From Christensenella timonensis (GTDB lineage: Bacteria > Bacillota > Clostridia > Christensenellales > Christensenellaceae), in NCBI RefSeq assembly GCF_900087015.1, contig NZ_FLKP01000001.1, positions 1 to 64,000 of the forward strand: DNA of 64,000 nt, written 5' to 3'. Under the pieces are notes generated by a model. That model searched no databases, had not been told where the DNA came from, and saw nothing but the letters and a program-made list of their open reading frames with translations. This document shows, in pieces, positions 1 to 15,260 of the stretch (the stretch's first letter is position 1; each line of letters begins with the position of its first letter). Both the position numbers and the translations under genes were made by a program.

Positions 1-85
1 GCACAAAAGCACACTCAAAACTGTATAGTAGAAAGACAAAGGAATGTCTTAAGAAATTTAGACTGTTGTAATCAACATAATGTTG

Positions 86-3002
<2,917 letters not shown>

Positions 3003-3167
3003 TTTCGTCTACTTTCTTTCTCCTAAGACATTCTCAAAACGAAATTATTTCTCTTACCCTAATTTGAATTAGTTTTCGTGATTTTTTATCGCTTCTCTTT
3101 GTCTTCTTCTACTATCCAGTTTTCAATGTGCTTCTCTCATTTTGGAACAACGCTCTGCGTTGTCCTG

Positions 3168-3244
3168 TGGTGGGCTCAAGTGGACTCGAACCACCGACCT
3201 CACGCTTATCAGGCGTGTGCTCTAACCTGCTGAGCTATGAGCCC
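3168..3244 (-). tRNA. tRNA-Ile (anticodon GAT)
   Basis: A 77-base tRNA on the minus strand in the 16S-23S spacer. The acceptor begins GGGCTCATAG and the 3' end has encoded CCA. The anticodon loop holds GAT (ATC on the plus strand within cttatcag), and the T loop GGTTCGAGTCC is intact. Ile and Ala tRNAs in this spacer are the usual bacterial arrangement. Confidence 0.97.
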
Positions 3245-3292
3245 ATACCTACAGTTAGCTGCCTTCGGTGTCCTCCGCTTTCTTCCCACTCT

Positions 3293-3368
3293 TGGTGGAG
3301 ATGAGCGGAATCGAACCGCTGACCCCCTGCTTGCAAGGCAGGTGCTCTCCCAGCTGAGCTACACCCCC
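3293..3368 (-). tRNA. tRNA-Ala (anticodon TGC)
   Basis: A 76-base tRNA on the minus strand. It begins GGGGGTGTAGCTCAGC, has anticodon TGC (gca on the plus strand), an intact T loop GGTTCGATTCC and encoded CCA. In transcription order it lies between 16S rRNA and tRNA-Ile, 48 bases from the latter. Confidence 0.97.
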
Positions 3369-3502
3369 ATTTTAAATCGCATATACTCCCGTATATGCTC
3401 TTCAAACGGCTTCTATGCAGTTTGCTGTTCTTTCCCTTTAAAAACATCAGTACCCGAAAAGAAAATGTCCTACTTCGCTTTGCCTCTTTGTTTCTTACAC
3501 CC

Positions 3503-5040
<1,538 letters not shown>

Positions 5041-5142
5041 AAATTTTAAATGCATTCCTGCATTTTTTAACCAGATTGATCTAGGCTCCGCTTTTCAAGC
5101 ATTTCCTTTTCGTTCTTGGTACTGTATGCTTTTTTCAAGGTT

Positions 5143-5195
5143 CGCCGCTTTTTTTGCGGCTTATTTATAATACCAAACTACCCTTCCCCTGTCAA
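5143..5195 (-). promoter_or_regulatory. rRNA operon promoter and leader hairpin
   Basis: On the minus strand TTGACA (5190-5195) and TATTAT (5167-5172) are separated by exactly 17 bases, upstream of 16S. The predicted start is near 5160. A short hairpin with arms GCCGC/GCGGC around a run of A (about 5143-5160) sits right at the transcript start. The roughly 120-base leader before 16S holds no gene. Confidence 0.75.
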
Positions 5196-5327
5196 CACAT
5201 TTCTTTTAATTTTTTGTGTATTTTTTATACACATTTTATCCACAAAAAAGGCGCTTTTTACAATGCGCCCCATATGGTGCTTTTGCTTTTTTCGGCCACT
5301 ACATTTGGGGCCGTTTCCCCGTCCCCG

Positions 5328-6212
5328 TCAAAAGAACGTCATTTGCTCCATGGACGGTTCCTTTTTCTTGTAAGCCGCCACGATATCCTGCATCCTGTAA
5401 AGCAAATGGTATTTCCCGCACTCCTTTTGGAACAGCGCCCTCAATTGCCTTGACCGGGGCGACGCGCAGTAATAATTGCTTCGGTATACATTGCGGTATT
5501 TGAGCGCAAGCCCCGGAAAGTGCTCGTCGAGCTTCCGGTAATAATAGTCCCGCTGGTTTTGCCGCAGCGTCACGCCGAACATCGGAAAAATGAACCGCGC
5601 CCCATTCTCATGCGCCAGCCGCACCATCTTTTTGACGTTCTCCTCCGTGTCCGTGATATAAGGAAGCATGGGGGCCATAAGTACGCCTGTGAATATCCCC
5701 GCCGCTGAAAGCTCCCGGATCGCGCGGAAGCGCTCCGAAGGCGGGCACACATGCGGCTCGATGATTTTTGAAAGCGCATCGTCCGCCGTTGTAATCGTGA
5801 TCTTGATATTGACCGAAGCCTTGTGCGCTATCCGTTGGATCAGGTCAATATCCCGCAGCACCAATGGGCTTTTGGTATCCAGCGCCACGCCGAACCCGAA
5901 CCGCCCAAGCAACGCAAGCGCCCCACGCGTCGCCTGTACCTCTCTTTCAAAGGGGTTGTACGTATCGGACATCGCACCCACGCCCACCACGCCTTTTTTG
6001 CGTTTGGACGCAAGCTCCCGTTCCAAAATCGCGAGTGCGCCGCGCTTGAGGCGCACTCGGTCAAAATCGTCCACATGGTAACATTCGCTCCTGCTGTCGC
6101 AATAAATACAGCCGTGGCAGCACCCGCGGTACAGGTTCATATTATAATCGTTGCCAAACCACGAATCGTCCTTGGGTTTGGACAAAATCGTTTTCGCGGG
6201 TACAAGCTCCAT
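5328..6212 (-). CDS. SPL-family radical SAM protein
   Basis: A 294-residue radical SAM enzyme of the spore-photoproduct-lyase-related family. The iron-sulfur motif CX3CX2C is visible as CCHGCIYC within a GCCHGCIYCDSR context, followed by a typical partial TIM barrel (GVGAMSDTYNPFE, LDTKSPLVLRD). I chose the ATG at 6212 because AAGGA lies 7 bases upstream and the protein then begins MELVPAKTIL. A GTG at 6257 that overlaps the previous stop is possible but lacks a good ribosome site. It follows the GyrI-like gene and is probably co-transcribed. Members of this family outside true SplB are mostly of unknown substrate. It lacks any obvious extra cluster domain. Confidence 0.85.
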   Translation of the reverse strand: MELVPAKTILSKPKDDSWFGNDYNMNLYRGCCHGCIYCDSRSECYHVDDFDRVRLKRGALAILERELASKRKKGVVGVGAMSDTYNPFEREVQATRGALALLGRFGFGVALDTKSPLVLRDIDLIQRIAHKASVNIKITITTADDALSKIIEPHVCPPSERFRAIRELSAAGIFTGVLMAPMLPYITDTEENVKKMVRLAHENGARFIFPMFGVTLRQNQRDYYYRKLDEHFPGLALKYRNVYRSNYYCASPRSRQLRALFQKECGKYHLLYRMQDIVAAYKKKEPSMEQMTFF

Positions 6213-6253
6213 GCTACAGTCCTTTTTCTTCCAGGAATTTGACGAACTTTTTT

Positions 6254-6736
6254 TCACTCATCATCTCGTTGGCCACAAAACGCACCGTCCTCGATCCCAA
6301 TATAGATATGTATCTCGCCCGTGACCCCGTCGCTGCCGATATACTCCTCAAAGTCGCTTTTGTAGCTCCGCTTCAGCGGCAGGCTCCACACCGCGTTCCA
6401 GATCTCGCCGATTTCTTCTTGCAGGTTTCCCTTTGCCACAAACCTGGCGTACCTGCCCGCATGAATCTTCTTTACAGTGAACGCTGCCGGCTCGCCGCCA
6501 TCCGTTTCACATCCTGCGATGTAAGCATACGGCTTTGTAAAGTCCCCTTCATAATCCGTATACAGTCCGATAAAGTTCGCATTGGCACGCGCGCGGATCA
6601 GTCCCGCCTTGCCCGACGCGAAAAAATCTTCCCACAGTGCGGACATATCCCTCATCGCTTTTCCGCCTGCATTTTCTGTGCGGATCAATATCCCGTCCAC
6701 CATCTTCTCCCCTACATCGACAACCTCATATTCCAT
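6254..6736 (-). CDS. GyrI-like / AraC effector-binding domain protein
   Basis: 160 residues resembling the stand-alone effector-binding domain (GyrI-like, SOUL-related fold) found in small-molecule-binding proteins and at the end of AraC/MerR regulators. Supporting features are the spacing of the two repeat halves and segments such as YAYIAGCETDG, HAGRYARFVAKG and EIWNAVWSLPL. There is no DNA-binding domain, so it probably binds a ligand rather than DNA. It has a good AAAGGAG ribosome site. It lies 58 bases downstream of a WYL regulator, with a palindrome in the gap, and upstream of the radical SAM gene, which suggests that the regulator controls both. Confidence 0.75.
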   Translation of the reverse strand: MEYEVVDVGEKMVDGILIRTENAGGKAMRDMSALWEDFFASGKAGLIRARANANFIGLYTDYEGDFTKPYAYIAGCETDGGEPAAFTVKKIHAGRYARFVAKGNLQEEIGEIWNAVWSLPLKRSYKSDFEEYIGSDGVTGEIHIYIGIEDGAFCGQRDDE

Positions 6737-6780
6737 AACGTTTACTCCTTTGTTATATAATGTAGGGACAGCATACCATC

Positions 6781-6809
6781 TATAATATGACTTCTCATGT
6801 CATATTATA
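6781..6809. promoter_or_regulatory. Perfect 11-bp inverted repeat, likely operator
   Basis: tataatatgac (6781-6791) and gtcatattata (6799-6809) are exact reverse complements with a 7-base spacer. The repeat overlaps the last codons and stop of the WYL regulator gene and precedes the GyrI-like gene by 45 bases. There is no U run after it, so it looks like an operator rather than a terminator. The regulator just upstream is the natural candidate to bind it, which is inference. Confidence 0.6.
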
Positions 6810-7697
6810 ATAATTCCCGGCCATCTTTTTGATACGCTTGCCTATCTTTCGCTTCACGTGTTCCGGCCCTAACACCTGTGCATACTCGCCGAACGAAAGG
6901 ATATAGCCGTACATCCATTCGTCCTCCGGTACGGTGAGCGTGACTTCAAACCCGGTCTTTGTCCTGCTGATATTTTCTTCGTCGAACTCGTCGTAAACGC
7001 GGTAGGTAAGCGCCTTGTCGATGTGCATCGTCACAGTGGTATACTGCGTTTCGTCATACGGCTTTTGGAGCTCCGGCAGCATGGACGCGTCGCGCGCAAA
7101 GCCCTCGCACGTCACGCGTACTTCCTTCATGCGCGACAGCTTGAAGATACGGTAATCCTCCCTATCCCGGCAAAACCCCTGTAGATACCACGCCTTTCCT
7201 TTGTAAAGCATGCGCAGCGGTTCTACTTTACGCTGTGTCTTTTTACCGTTTGCCCCAAAGTAAGAGAACGCGACCGCCCGCTTGTTCAGGATCGCCGTTT
7301 TCAGCAGGAGGAACTGATCCTTCCCTTCGCGTCCCCAGCCGGAAAAGTCCACCTCGATCCAGTCAAACGCTTTTTGGCGGAACAATCCGTTCATTTTGGA
7401 AAGGATCTCTTCCGTTTCCGGGTACTGCGCCGCCCGCAGGCTTTGCAACCCGATCAATATCTGGTCGCGTTCTTCCTGTGTCAGCAGGGATTTTTGCAGC
7501 ACAAAGCCATCCATCAGCGATATGCCGCCGCCCTTGCCCTTGGCCATATAAACGGGGATACCCGCCAGGCTCAAAGCGTCGATATCGCGATAGATCGTAC
7601 GCACGGAGACCTCAAATTTTTCAGCGAGCTCCCCTGCCGTCGTCTTTTGCTTGTTCAATAAAATATACAGGATCCCAAACAAACGGTTGTTTTGCAT
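6795..7697 (-). CDS. WYL-domain HTH transcriptional regulator (YafY type)
   Basis: 300 residues. The N-terminal DeoR-like winged helix (RLFGILYILLNKQKTTAGEL, then VSVRTIYRDIDALS) spans about residues 3-60. A WYL ligand-sensing domain follows in the middle (KRAVAFSYFGANGKK, RMLYKGKAWYLQGFC), then the C-terminal WCX-like part. Family members bind DNA and sense ligands, some of them nucleotides or metabolites. It starts at ATG with GAGG six bases upstream and begins 6 bases after the stop of the Fpg-like gene, so the two are likely co-transcribed. A palindrome covers its own 3' end. Confidence 0.88.
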   Translation of the reverse strand: MQNNRLFGILYILLNKQKTTAGELAEKFEVSVRTIYRDIDALSLAGIPVYMAKGKGGGISLMDGFVLQKSLLTQEERDQILIGLQSLRAAQYPETEEILSKMNGLFRQKAFDWIEVDFSGWGREGKDQFLLLKTAILNKRAVAFSYFGANGKKTQRKVEPLRMLYKGKAWYLQGFCRDREDYRIFKLSRMKEVRVTCEGFARDASMLPELQKPYDETQYTTVTMHIDKALTYRVYDEFDEENISRTKTGFEVTLTVPEDEWMYGYILSFGEYAQVLGPEHVKRKIGKRIKKMAGNYYNMT

Positions 7698-7703
7698 ATT
7701 GCC

Positions 7704-8531
7704 TCACAGCTTCTGGCATGCCGGGCAATAATAGACGCTCCCACCGAGATAAGCTTCTTTTTTGACGACGCCGCCGCAACCCGGGCATACCATTTGCGTA
7801 TTGTTCTTGCTCATCACGGTCTTGTACCCGCCCGCATTTCCGTATAGGTCCTTTTCCGTATCGCGGCCGCCTTTCCCCGCCATGTCCGCAAGGACATTTT
7901 TGACCGCCATATACAGCTCCGCCGTTTCCTGTCCGCCAAGGTCTGCAAGCTTGCGCTTTGGATGGAGCCTCGCCGTCCACAGGATATCCTGCAGCACGCC
8001 GTTCCCCAGCCCGGGGATACGCTGCTCCGTCGCCAAAAACGCCTTTAAAGAGGTCTTTTTCCTATCCACACTGTCAAGGAGCGAACGGAAGTAATCCACA
8101 TCGAATTCGTCCGCAAGCGGCGAAACCTTCTCCCGCGCCGCCAGATAATACGGGTTGTCGCTCGTGCCGGCGGGAAACGCAGACATCGCGCCGTACATTT
8201 GCACGCTCATGCAAAGCGCGCTTCCATCCTCAAAGCGGATATACAACTGGTGCTTTTTGGGCTCCGGCTCGCCGGGCGCCAAAAGCTTAAACGTGATCCC
8301 ATCGTTGAAATCCAGGCGGTAATCTTCCAGCCCGATCTCCACATGCCCGCCGTAGGCTTTCGTTTCCCCAACGGCTTTGCCGTGCAGCATCGCGTCATAC
8401 GCGAGCGGGTCGCCGCAGAAAAACGCAAAGCGGTGCGGGCTTTTTAGCGCGGCCACCTTTTCGATACGCTTCCCCTTGAGTTCCTTTGTCATTTGTTTTG
8501 CCAGTGTGGCGCTTTCGGGTAATTCGATCAT
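7704..8531 (-). CDS. Fpg/Nei-family DNA glycosylase-like protein with Ile at position 2
   Basis: 275 residues of the formamidopyrimidine-DNA glycosylase/endonuclease VIII fold, ending in the typical zinc finger (CPGCG ... CPAC). The helix-two-turn-helix is visible as RIPGLGNGVLQDILWTARL. The start at 8531 is firm: AGGAGG lies 8 bases upstream and the protein begins MIELPES. Canonical enzymes begin MPELPE and use the N-terminal Pro2 as nucleophile. Here Pro2 is replaced by Ile, while the equivalent of Glu3 is kept. NEIL3 also lacks Pro2 (it has Val), so activity is not excluded. It lies in a run of minus-strand genes after mnmA. Confidence 0.85.
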   Translation of the reverse strand: MIELPESATLAKQMTKELKGKRIEKVAALKSPHRFAFFCGDPLAYDAMLHGKAVGETKAYGGHVEIGLEDYRLDFNDGITFKLLAPGEPEPKKHQLYIRFEDGSALCMSVQMYGAMSAFPAGTSDNPYYLAAREKVSPLADEFDVDYFRSLLDSVDRKKTSLKAFLATEQRIPGLGNGVLQDILWTARLHPKRKLADLGGQETAELYMAVKNVLADMAGKGGRDTEKDLYGNAGGYKTVMSKNNTQMVCPGCGGVVKKEAYLGGSVYYCPACQKL

Positions 8532-8610
8532 ATCCGTATTCCTCCTGCCGGTTTTTCTTTCTATTGTATAAAGATAACCTGACACGCACTGTCATATTCG
8601 CTTTCATTCA

Positions 8611-10728
<2,118 letters not shown>

Positions 10729-10740
<12 letters not shown>

Positions 10741-10757
10741 TTGCCGCCGTTTTTTTG
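10729..10757 (+). terminator. Rho-independent terminator after the metallohydrolase gene
   Basis: The stem acggcggca/tgccgccgt is followed by a run of seven T. It overlaps the stop codon of the upstream gene and separates it from the convergent lipoprotein gene. Confidence 0.85.
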
Positions 10758-10764
10758 ATATCCT

Positions 10765-11703
10765 TCATGCTGCCATCACATCAACGATCACATATTTCCA
10801 GTCGATCCCGTAAGCCTTTGCGACCGCGTCGCGGATTGCGTCCCTTACCGCGTCTATGCTTTGTCCGCTGCTGCCATCCGCCCTCAACCCATCCATGATG
10901 ATCTGATCCGTCTTATCAACATCGAACAAATCCAGGTCGGTCGCTTCATTTTGCTGATAGTCGATACATACCCGCACCGCATAGGGAGAGGTGTCCATAT
11001 AACAGCGCGAGCTGATAGAGAGCGTATCCTCTTTGCTAAAACAAAACACATAATCCGCACATTCCACAAACACATCCTGGTTGCGGTACTTCACGCGCAA
11101 TTCATTTTCCAGCCTGGTAAACGCTTTCCGGTCAAGCCCTTTGACACTCTTATCTTCGCGCACATAGCCGTAGCCCATTTCTCGCGCGCCTTGTTCTGCG
11201 TTTTCGATCACGTCGATGTGCGCAAGCGTTTTAAAATCCTCCTTGTCCGTTTCATACGCGCCGATCAGGTTCCCCGTCCGGTCACGCGCGACGATCACAA
11301 AGGCGCCGATATCCGCGTACGCGGAATTCGTTATGGTATTGTGCTCCCTGTCGTACATCCCGGCAAGCGGTTTCCCATTATACCAGTACTCGCCGTTCAC
11401 TTCGTCATAGGTGATGCCCACCGATTCGTATTGCTTCATGCCGTCGTCCGGTTCCATGATATTGCCGATTTCTTCCAGCGCATATTCCGCCGCCGACATC
11501 CCCCTGTCCACAGCCTCTTCCGCCGCGTCGCCCACGGCTTCCCCCACTGTCACCGACTTGGTGTGCGCCCGCTCACCGACCTGCGTGATACTCCTGATCA
11601 TTTCCCCTGCCCTGCTGTAAAAGGGCGCGCAACTGCACAGCACCCCGATCATGATCGAGATCGCCGCGACACACGCTACGATTTTGCCAGGTACCTTTTT
11701 CAT
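10765..11703 (-). CDS. Putative secreted lipoprotein, function unknown
   Basis: 312 residues from the ATG at 11703, which has GGAGG 9 bases upstream. A signal peptide (KKVPGKIVACVAAISIMIGV) ends in a lipobox-like LCSC. After a variable linker the body is soluble and rich in charged residues, with a YWYNGKPLAGMYDRE segment and a C-terminal alpha/beta part. I do not recognise the family. It converges on the metallohydrolase gene and lies downstream of, but separated by a terminator from, the exodeoxyribonuclease III gene. An upstream start at 11736 is possible but has no ribosome site. Confidence 0.65.
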   Translation of the reverse strand: MKKVPGKIVACVAAISIMIGVLCSCAPFYSRAGEMIRSITQVGERAHTKSVTVGEAVGDAAEEAVDRGMSAAEYALEEIGNIMEPDDGMKQYESVGITYDEVNGEYWYNGKPLAGMYDREHNTITNSAYADIGAFVIVARDRTGNLIGAYETDKEDFKTLAHIDVIENAEQGAREMGYGYVREDKSVKGLDRKAFTRLENELRVKYRNQDVFVECADYVFCFSKEDTLSISSRCYMDTSPYAVRVCIDYQQNEATDLDLFDVDKTDQIIMDGLRADGSSGQSIDAVRDAIRDAVAKAYGIDWKYVIVDVMAA

Positions 11704-11797
11704 ATCTATCATCCTCCCGCACTTCGTTGCCTTCATTATAGTACGGGAAGAAAAAAAGTGTTTTACAGCCTGATAAACACTTTCTTAAGAGTCTATG

Positions 11798-11826
11798 AAG
11801 AAAAAAAGAAGCTTTCACGCTTCTTT
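11798..11826 (-). terminator. Terminator after exodeoxyribonuclease III gene
   Basis: Read on the minus strand, the stem GAAGC/GCTTC (11808-11823) is followed by a run of T. It lies immediately after the stop at 11834. Confidence 0.65.
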
Positions 11827-11833
11827 TCCTGTT

Positions 11834-12586
11834 TTACTTCAGTTCCAGCACCACCGGGCAATGGTCGCTTCCCAGTATGTCCGCGCAGATATCCGCATCC
11901 GCGATCCTGTCCTTCATATCTTCCGACACGAGGAAGTAATCGATGCGCCACCCTGCGTTGTTCGCCCGCGCGGAAAAGCGGTAAGACCACCAGCTGTAGC
12001 GGCCTGTTTCGCCGGGATGCAGGTAGCGGAACGAATCGACAAAGCCTGCGTTGAGCAATTCCGTCATCTTCCCGCGCTCCTGCGGCGTGAAGCCCGCGTT
12101 TTTCACGTTCGTTTTCGGGTTTTTCAGGTCGATCTCCGTATGGGCGACGTTTAAGTCCCCGCACACCACCACGCCCTTTTTTTCTTTCAGGGACAGGAGG
12201 TAGGCGCGGAAATCGTCCTCCCATTTGAGGCGGTATTCCAGCCGTTTTAAGCCCTCCCCCGAGTTCGGCGTATAAACATCCACCAAATAAAAATCTTCAA
12301 ACTCCAGCGTGATCACGCGCCCCTCGTGGCTGTGTTCCTCCACGTCAAAATCGCAGCTTACGGAAAGCGGCTTTATTTTACTGAATACAGCCGTACCGGA
12401 ATAGCCCTTTTTATCCGCGCTGTTCCAATATTCGTCATATCCTTTCAGGTCGAATTCCGCCTGCTCCCTGTGCATTTTTGTTTCCTGTACACAAAATACG
12501 TCCGCGCCGCTTGTATGCAGGTATTCAAAAAAGCCTTTTCCCGCGGCTGCCCGCAGGCCGTTTACGTTCCATGAGACCAGTTTCAT
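11834..12586 (-). CDS. xth: Exodeoxyribonuclease III (AP endonuclease)
   Basis: 250 residues of the EEP nuclease superfamily. It cleaves at abasic sites and degrades 3' ends in base excision repair. Motifs are complete: [49 protein letters not shown] and the terminal [11 protein letters not shown]. The start codon overlaps the stop of the upstream membrane protein gene by 4 bases and has GGAGGA inside that gene, so the two are translationally coupled. Confidence 0.95.
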   Translation of the reverse strand: MKLVSWNVNGLRAAAGKGFFEYLHTSGADVFCVQETKMHREQAEFDLKGYDEYWNSADKKGYSGTAVFSKIKPLSVSCDFDVEEHSHEGRVITLEFEDFYLVDVYTPNSGEGLKRLEYRLKWEDDFRAYLLSLKEKKGVVVCGDLNVAHTEIDLKNPKTNVKNAGFTPQERGKMTELLNAGFVDSFRYLHPGETGRYSWWSYRFSARANNAGWRIDYFLVSEDMKDRIADADICADILGSDHCPVVLELK

Positions 12587-13383
12587 GCTTCCTCCGCCTT
12601 GTGGTGCCTGGCGACCTTCGCCGCTTCTTCCGCTGTAATGCGCGCGCGCCGCGCCTCCGCTTCCAGTTTCAGGTATTCCTTCTTTGCCTGTACCATACGC
12701 TTTTCAAGCTTGTCCGCAGCCTCCTGTGCTTCGTACACATCCTTTTCCTTCAAAGACTGCACCGGGTCGAAGGCGTCCTCCTTATACAGCCACGTAAGCA
12801 CACAGAACAAAAAGATGGATGCAATGATGATGCCGGACATTTCCGTGATGCTGCGCGTACCAAAGACCGCCATCAGCGCAATGAGCATCGCCCAGATGAT
12901 GAGCACAAATATCAGCGCCTTTTTAAATAATATCGAATAATGGTTGCGCAATGTGAGCGTGAACAGCATCAGCGTGACGGCAAGCGAAACGGACGATATC
13001 TGTGCGAACAGGTTGTGCAGCTCCGCAAATCCCGGAAGCGTTTCCGGCAGGAAGGGGAAGATGTTTCCCACGATCAGCACCACGGTCGCAAAGGTCACAA
13101 ATCCGCGGATCTTGGAATGCGTGTTCTTGGTGAGCATCAACAGATACCCCATGAAGCTTGCAAAATAGCCGCAGAAAATGAGCGTCCAGACCACAAATAA
13201 CAGGTGCATGGAAACACTCGTATTGCCCATGGCAGACATGGATACCGTAAGGATATTATCCTGCGTCCCCATGTAGAGCGTAAAGACCGGGATCAGCCCC
13301 AGCGACAATATCCCGTAGATGATCATTCCCCCGACGAGCCTTCTCCTGTAATTGGACATTCCTTTGATATTGATAAAAACCAC
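12583..13383 (-). CDS. Polytopic membrane protein with C-terminal coiled coil
   Basis: 266 residues. About six hydrophobic segments cover residues 15-200. A charged helical tail follows ([18 protein letters not shown]... [20 protein letters not shown]), predicted to be a cytoplasmic coiled coil. I do not recognise the family. The frame opens with GTG at 13383, just after GGGAGAGG; the spacing is short, so the true start is uncertain. It overlaps the exodeoxyribonuclease III gene by 4 bases. Confidence 0.6.
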   Translation of the reverse strand: MVFINIKGMSNYRRRLVGGMIIYGILSLGLIPVFTLYMGTQDNILTVSMSAMGNTSVSMHLLFVVWTLIFCGYFASFMGYLLMLTKNTHSKIRGFVTFATVVLIVGNIFPFLPETLPGFAELHNLFAQISSVSLAVTLMLFTLTLRNHYSILFKKALIFVLIIWAMLIALMAVFGTRSITEMSGIIIASIFLFCVLTWLYKEDAFDPVQSLKEKDVYEAQEAADKLEKRMVQAKKEYLKLEAEARRARITAEEAAKVARHHKAEEA

Positions 13384-13470
13384 CCTCTCCCGTCATGACT
13401 GGGCTGCCGCCCCGATGTTCCTTCTTTTAAGATAGCATAGCCTGCGTCCGTTGACAATCGTATTTTCGCG

Positions 13471-13506
13471 AAAAAAGCCGGGAAACGGATATTCCCGTAT
13501 CCCGGC
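13471..13506 (-). terminator. Terminator of the sortase/surface-protein operon
   Basis: gccggg (13477-13482) pairs with cccggc (13501-13506), and on the minus strand the stem is followed by six T. It lies 17 bases after the sortase stop codon. Confidence 0.8.
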
Positions 13507-13522
13507 CCTCAGTATCGCTTTT

Positions 13523-14395
13523 TTATCTGTTTGTATCTTTGATTTTGCGTGCCACAACGGCGATCCTTCCGTTTTCCGTGGAATATTCGCAGGTGGAAAG
13601 CGTAATCAGCTCGTCGCCGTATACGGGCGCGATCCCCGTATCATAAAGCTCCAGCTTTTTGATGTTTTCCACATATTCGTCAAACTGCTGCCTTGTTGCC
13701 GCATCGTAAAACCGGTAGAACTTGAACACGTCCGTATCGCTTTTCTTATACACCTGAGACAGGAATACGCATACGACCTCATATTCCCCCTCCTCGTAAA
13801 GCGTATCGAAGCGTATGGCCTTATGCTCCTGATAAAACGCCTCGTCCTTATAACCGAGCAGCGCGTGGAACATCGACCCGTTCTTCATGTTGTGCCCGTG
13901 CAGGAGCAGGTTTGTGCTCCGCGGTTCCAGCGAACAGTTTTTGTCGATAAACAGGCATCCTTCCTTGCTTGGATCCTCTTCCCTTTCAAAATTCCGGTAC
14001 AGGTAATATTCCCCGTCCTCCGGCGTATACATCACCGGATAATCGATCGCCGTTCCATCGATCTTCAGCCACCCCGCGATATCCGGGTTCTGCGCATAAA
14101 GCCCTGCCATTTCGCTTAGCATTTGTTTTTCGCTGGGCGCAGGCGTTTGGGCAGGCAGGACGCTCGCGGTAGGCGTGGGGACGGGCGCTTCCCCTGCGAT
14201 GGGCGACGGCGGGAGCGGTTTTGGCTGTGTTGCCAGCGGGATGATGACCGCCAGGCAGGCGGCGGCCGCGCATACGGCGACCAGCCATTTCCAGCGCTTG
14301 AGAAATGCCGCTATCCCGCCGTACCCGCTTTCTTGCCTCCGCGCGGGTTCCTCGCCGATCTTCCGTTTATACTGCTTTTCTTCCTTTTTGTCCAT
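13523..14395 (-). CDS. srtB: Class B sortase
   Basis: 290 residues from the ATG at 14395 (GGAG about 8 bases upstream; an upstream TTG has no support). One N-terminal membrane segment (about residues 36-55) is followed by a Pro/Thr-rich linker and the catalytic domain. The triad is visible: His168 in LLHGHNMKNG, Cys269 in ITLSTCEYS and Arg277 in ENGRIAVV. Sortases cleave a wall-sorting motif and join the protein to peptidoglycan or to another protein. The adjacent upstream gene encodes a protein ending in VPKTG plus a membrane segment and a basic tail, an obvious substrate. It is the last gene of a three-gene operon that ends in a clear terminator. Confidence 0.92.
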   Translation of the reverse strand: MDKKEEKQYKRKIGEEPARRQESGYGGIAAFLKRWKWLVAVCAAAACLAVIIPLATQPKPLPPSPIAGEAPVPTPTASVLPAQTPAPSEKQMLSEMAGLYAQNPDIAGWLKIDGTAIDYPVMYTPEDGEYYLYRNFEREEDPSKEGCLFIDKNCSLEPRSTNLLLHGHNMKNGSMFHALLGYKDEAFYQEHKAIRFDTLYEEGEYEVVCVFLSQVYKKSDTDVFKFYRFYDAATRQQFDEYVENIKKLELYDTGIAPVYGDELITLSTCEYSTENGRIAVVARKIKDTNR

Positions 14396-14464
14396 TTTCT
14401 TTCTCCGCAAAAGCAAGCAAGGCGGGGAACCCCCGCCCTGCGCTTCTATGTTTTTTTGAATGCC

Positions 14465-15223
14465 TTACTTTGAAAACACCTTCTTGCCCGCCGCAAAAAC
14501 GAGTACCCCCGCCGCGGCGATACCGATCGCGGCAAACGGCCATACAGGGATAGATGTGTCGCCTGTCTTGGGCACGTCGTCAAGGTCGTCCGCGTTTGCC
14601 GATGCGGAAGCGGACGGCTGTACCGCCGGGTCGCTTGTCGGCTCCTCCGTCGGCTGCGTGGTCGGCTCTTCTGTCGGCTGCGCGGTCGGTTCTCCTGTCG
14701 GCTGGTCCGACGGGCCCGGTTCTGCCGTTACCGTACCTGTTACGGACGGGGAACCGCCCGTGTAGGCAGCCGGTGTTGCAGTCCCGCCTACACGACCGCC
14801 GCCATGCACGCTGGAGATGCCAAAGCTTACTGTTTCACCTGCTTTTGCAGTGACCTTCGCCGTATATACGACCGTCACGCTCTGCCCCGCAGCGACCACA
14901 TTGGAATCGTTTGCCAATACGATGTTGCTTGCATCGCAGACGTTGACATAAAAGCTCTGTCCGGAAGTCACTCTCGCGGTGCCCTGTACCGAAAGCCCGC
15001 TTGTGTTGACGGCTGCGTCGAACGCACCCATCCCCTCCCCGGAATTCACTGTGAACGTGACCTGATAGGTCACTGTTTCTCCTTGCTTGACCGATTTGGG
15101 GCCGTCTACGCTTGCCGTAAAGGACGGCGCGTCAGCCGCAAATGCCACCGGGCAGATGCCCATTACCATGACGGCTGCCAAAACGAACGCGACCGTCATC
15201 CATACTTTCCTTGTTTTTTTCAT
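14465..15223 (-). CDS. Wall-anchored cohesin-like protein (VPKTG sorting signal)
   Basis: 252 residues from the ATG at 15223, with GGAGG seven bases upstream. Order: signal peptide (1-30); a single beta-sandwich domain at about 32-165 that reads like a cohesin or related carbohydrate-binding fold (VKQGETVTYQVTF, GAFDAAVNTSGL, QSVTVVYTAKVTA, AGETVSFGISSV); a Pro/Thr/Glu repeat linker (PTEEPT units); then VPKTG (217-221), a membrane helix and the tail KKVFSK. Cohesins bind dockerins, and a dockerin-bearing protein is encoded 37 bases upstream. The cohesin assignment rests on pattern and context and is the least certain part; the anchor signal is clear. Confidence 0.75.
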   Translation of the reverse strand: MKKTRKVWMTVAFVLAAVMVMGICPVAFAADAPSFTASVDGPKSVKQGETVTYQVTFTVNSGEGMGAFDAAVNTSGLSVQGTARVTSGQSFYVNVCDASNIVLANDSNVVAAGQSVTVVYTAKVTAKAGETVSFGISSVHGGGRVGGTATPAAYTGGSPSVTGTVTAEPGPSDQPTGEPTAQPTEEPTTQPTEEPTSDPAVQPSASASANADDLDDVPKTGDTSIPVWPFAAIGIAAAGVLVFAAGKKVFSK

Positions 15224-15260
15224 GTTGTGTCCTCCAAATAATCTCATTTACCAACATTTT

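Noticed and set aside
1-85. 5S rRNA just after 23S
   Set aside because: The 85 bases hold an AT-rich hairpin (aatcaacat/atgttgatt) but no 5S-like sequence; 5S may lie outside the window.
10861-12054. A 397-codon open frame opposite the lipoprotein and exodeoxyribonuclease genes
   Set aside because: It is antisense to two genes with good starts and motifs, and its composition (rich in Arg, His and Pro) is typical of a shadow frame.
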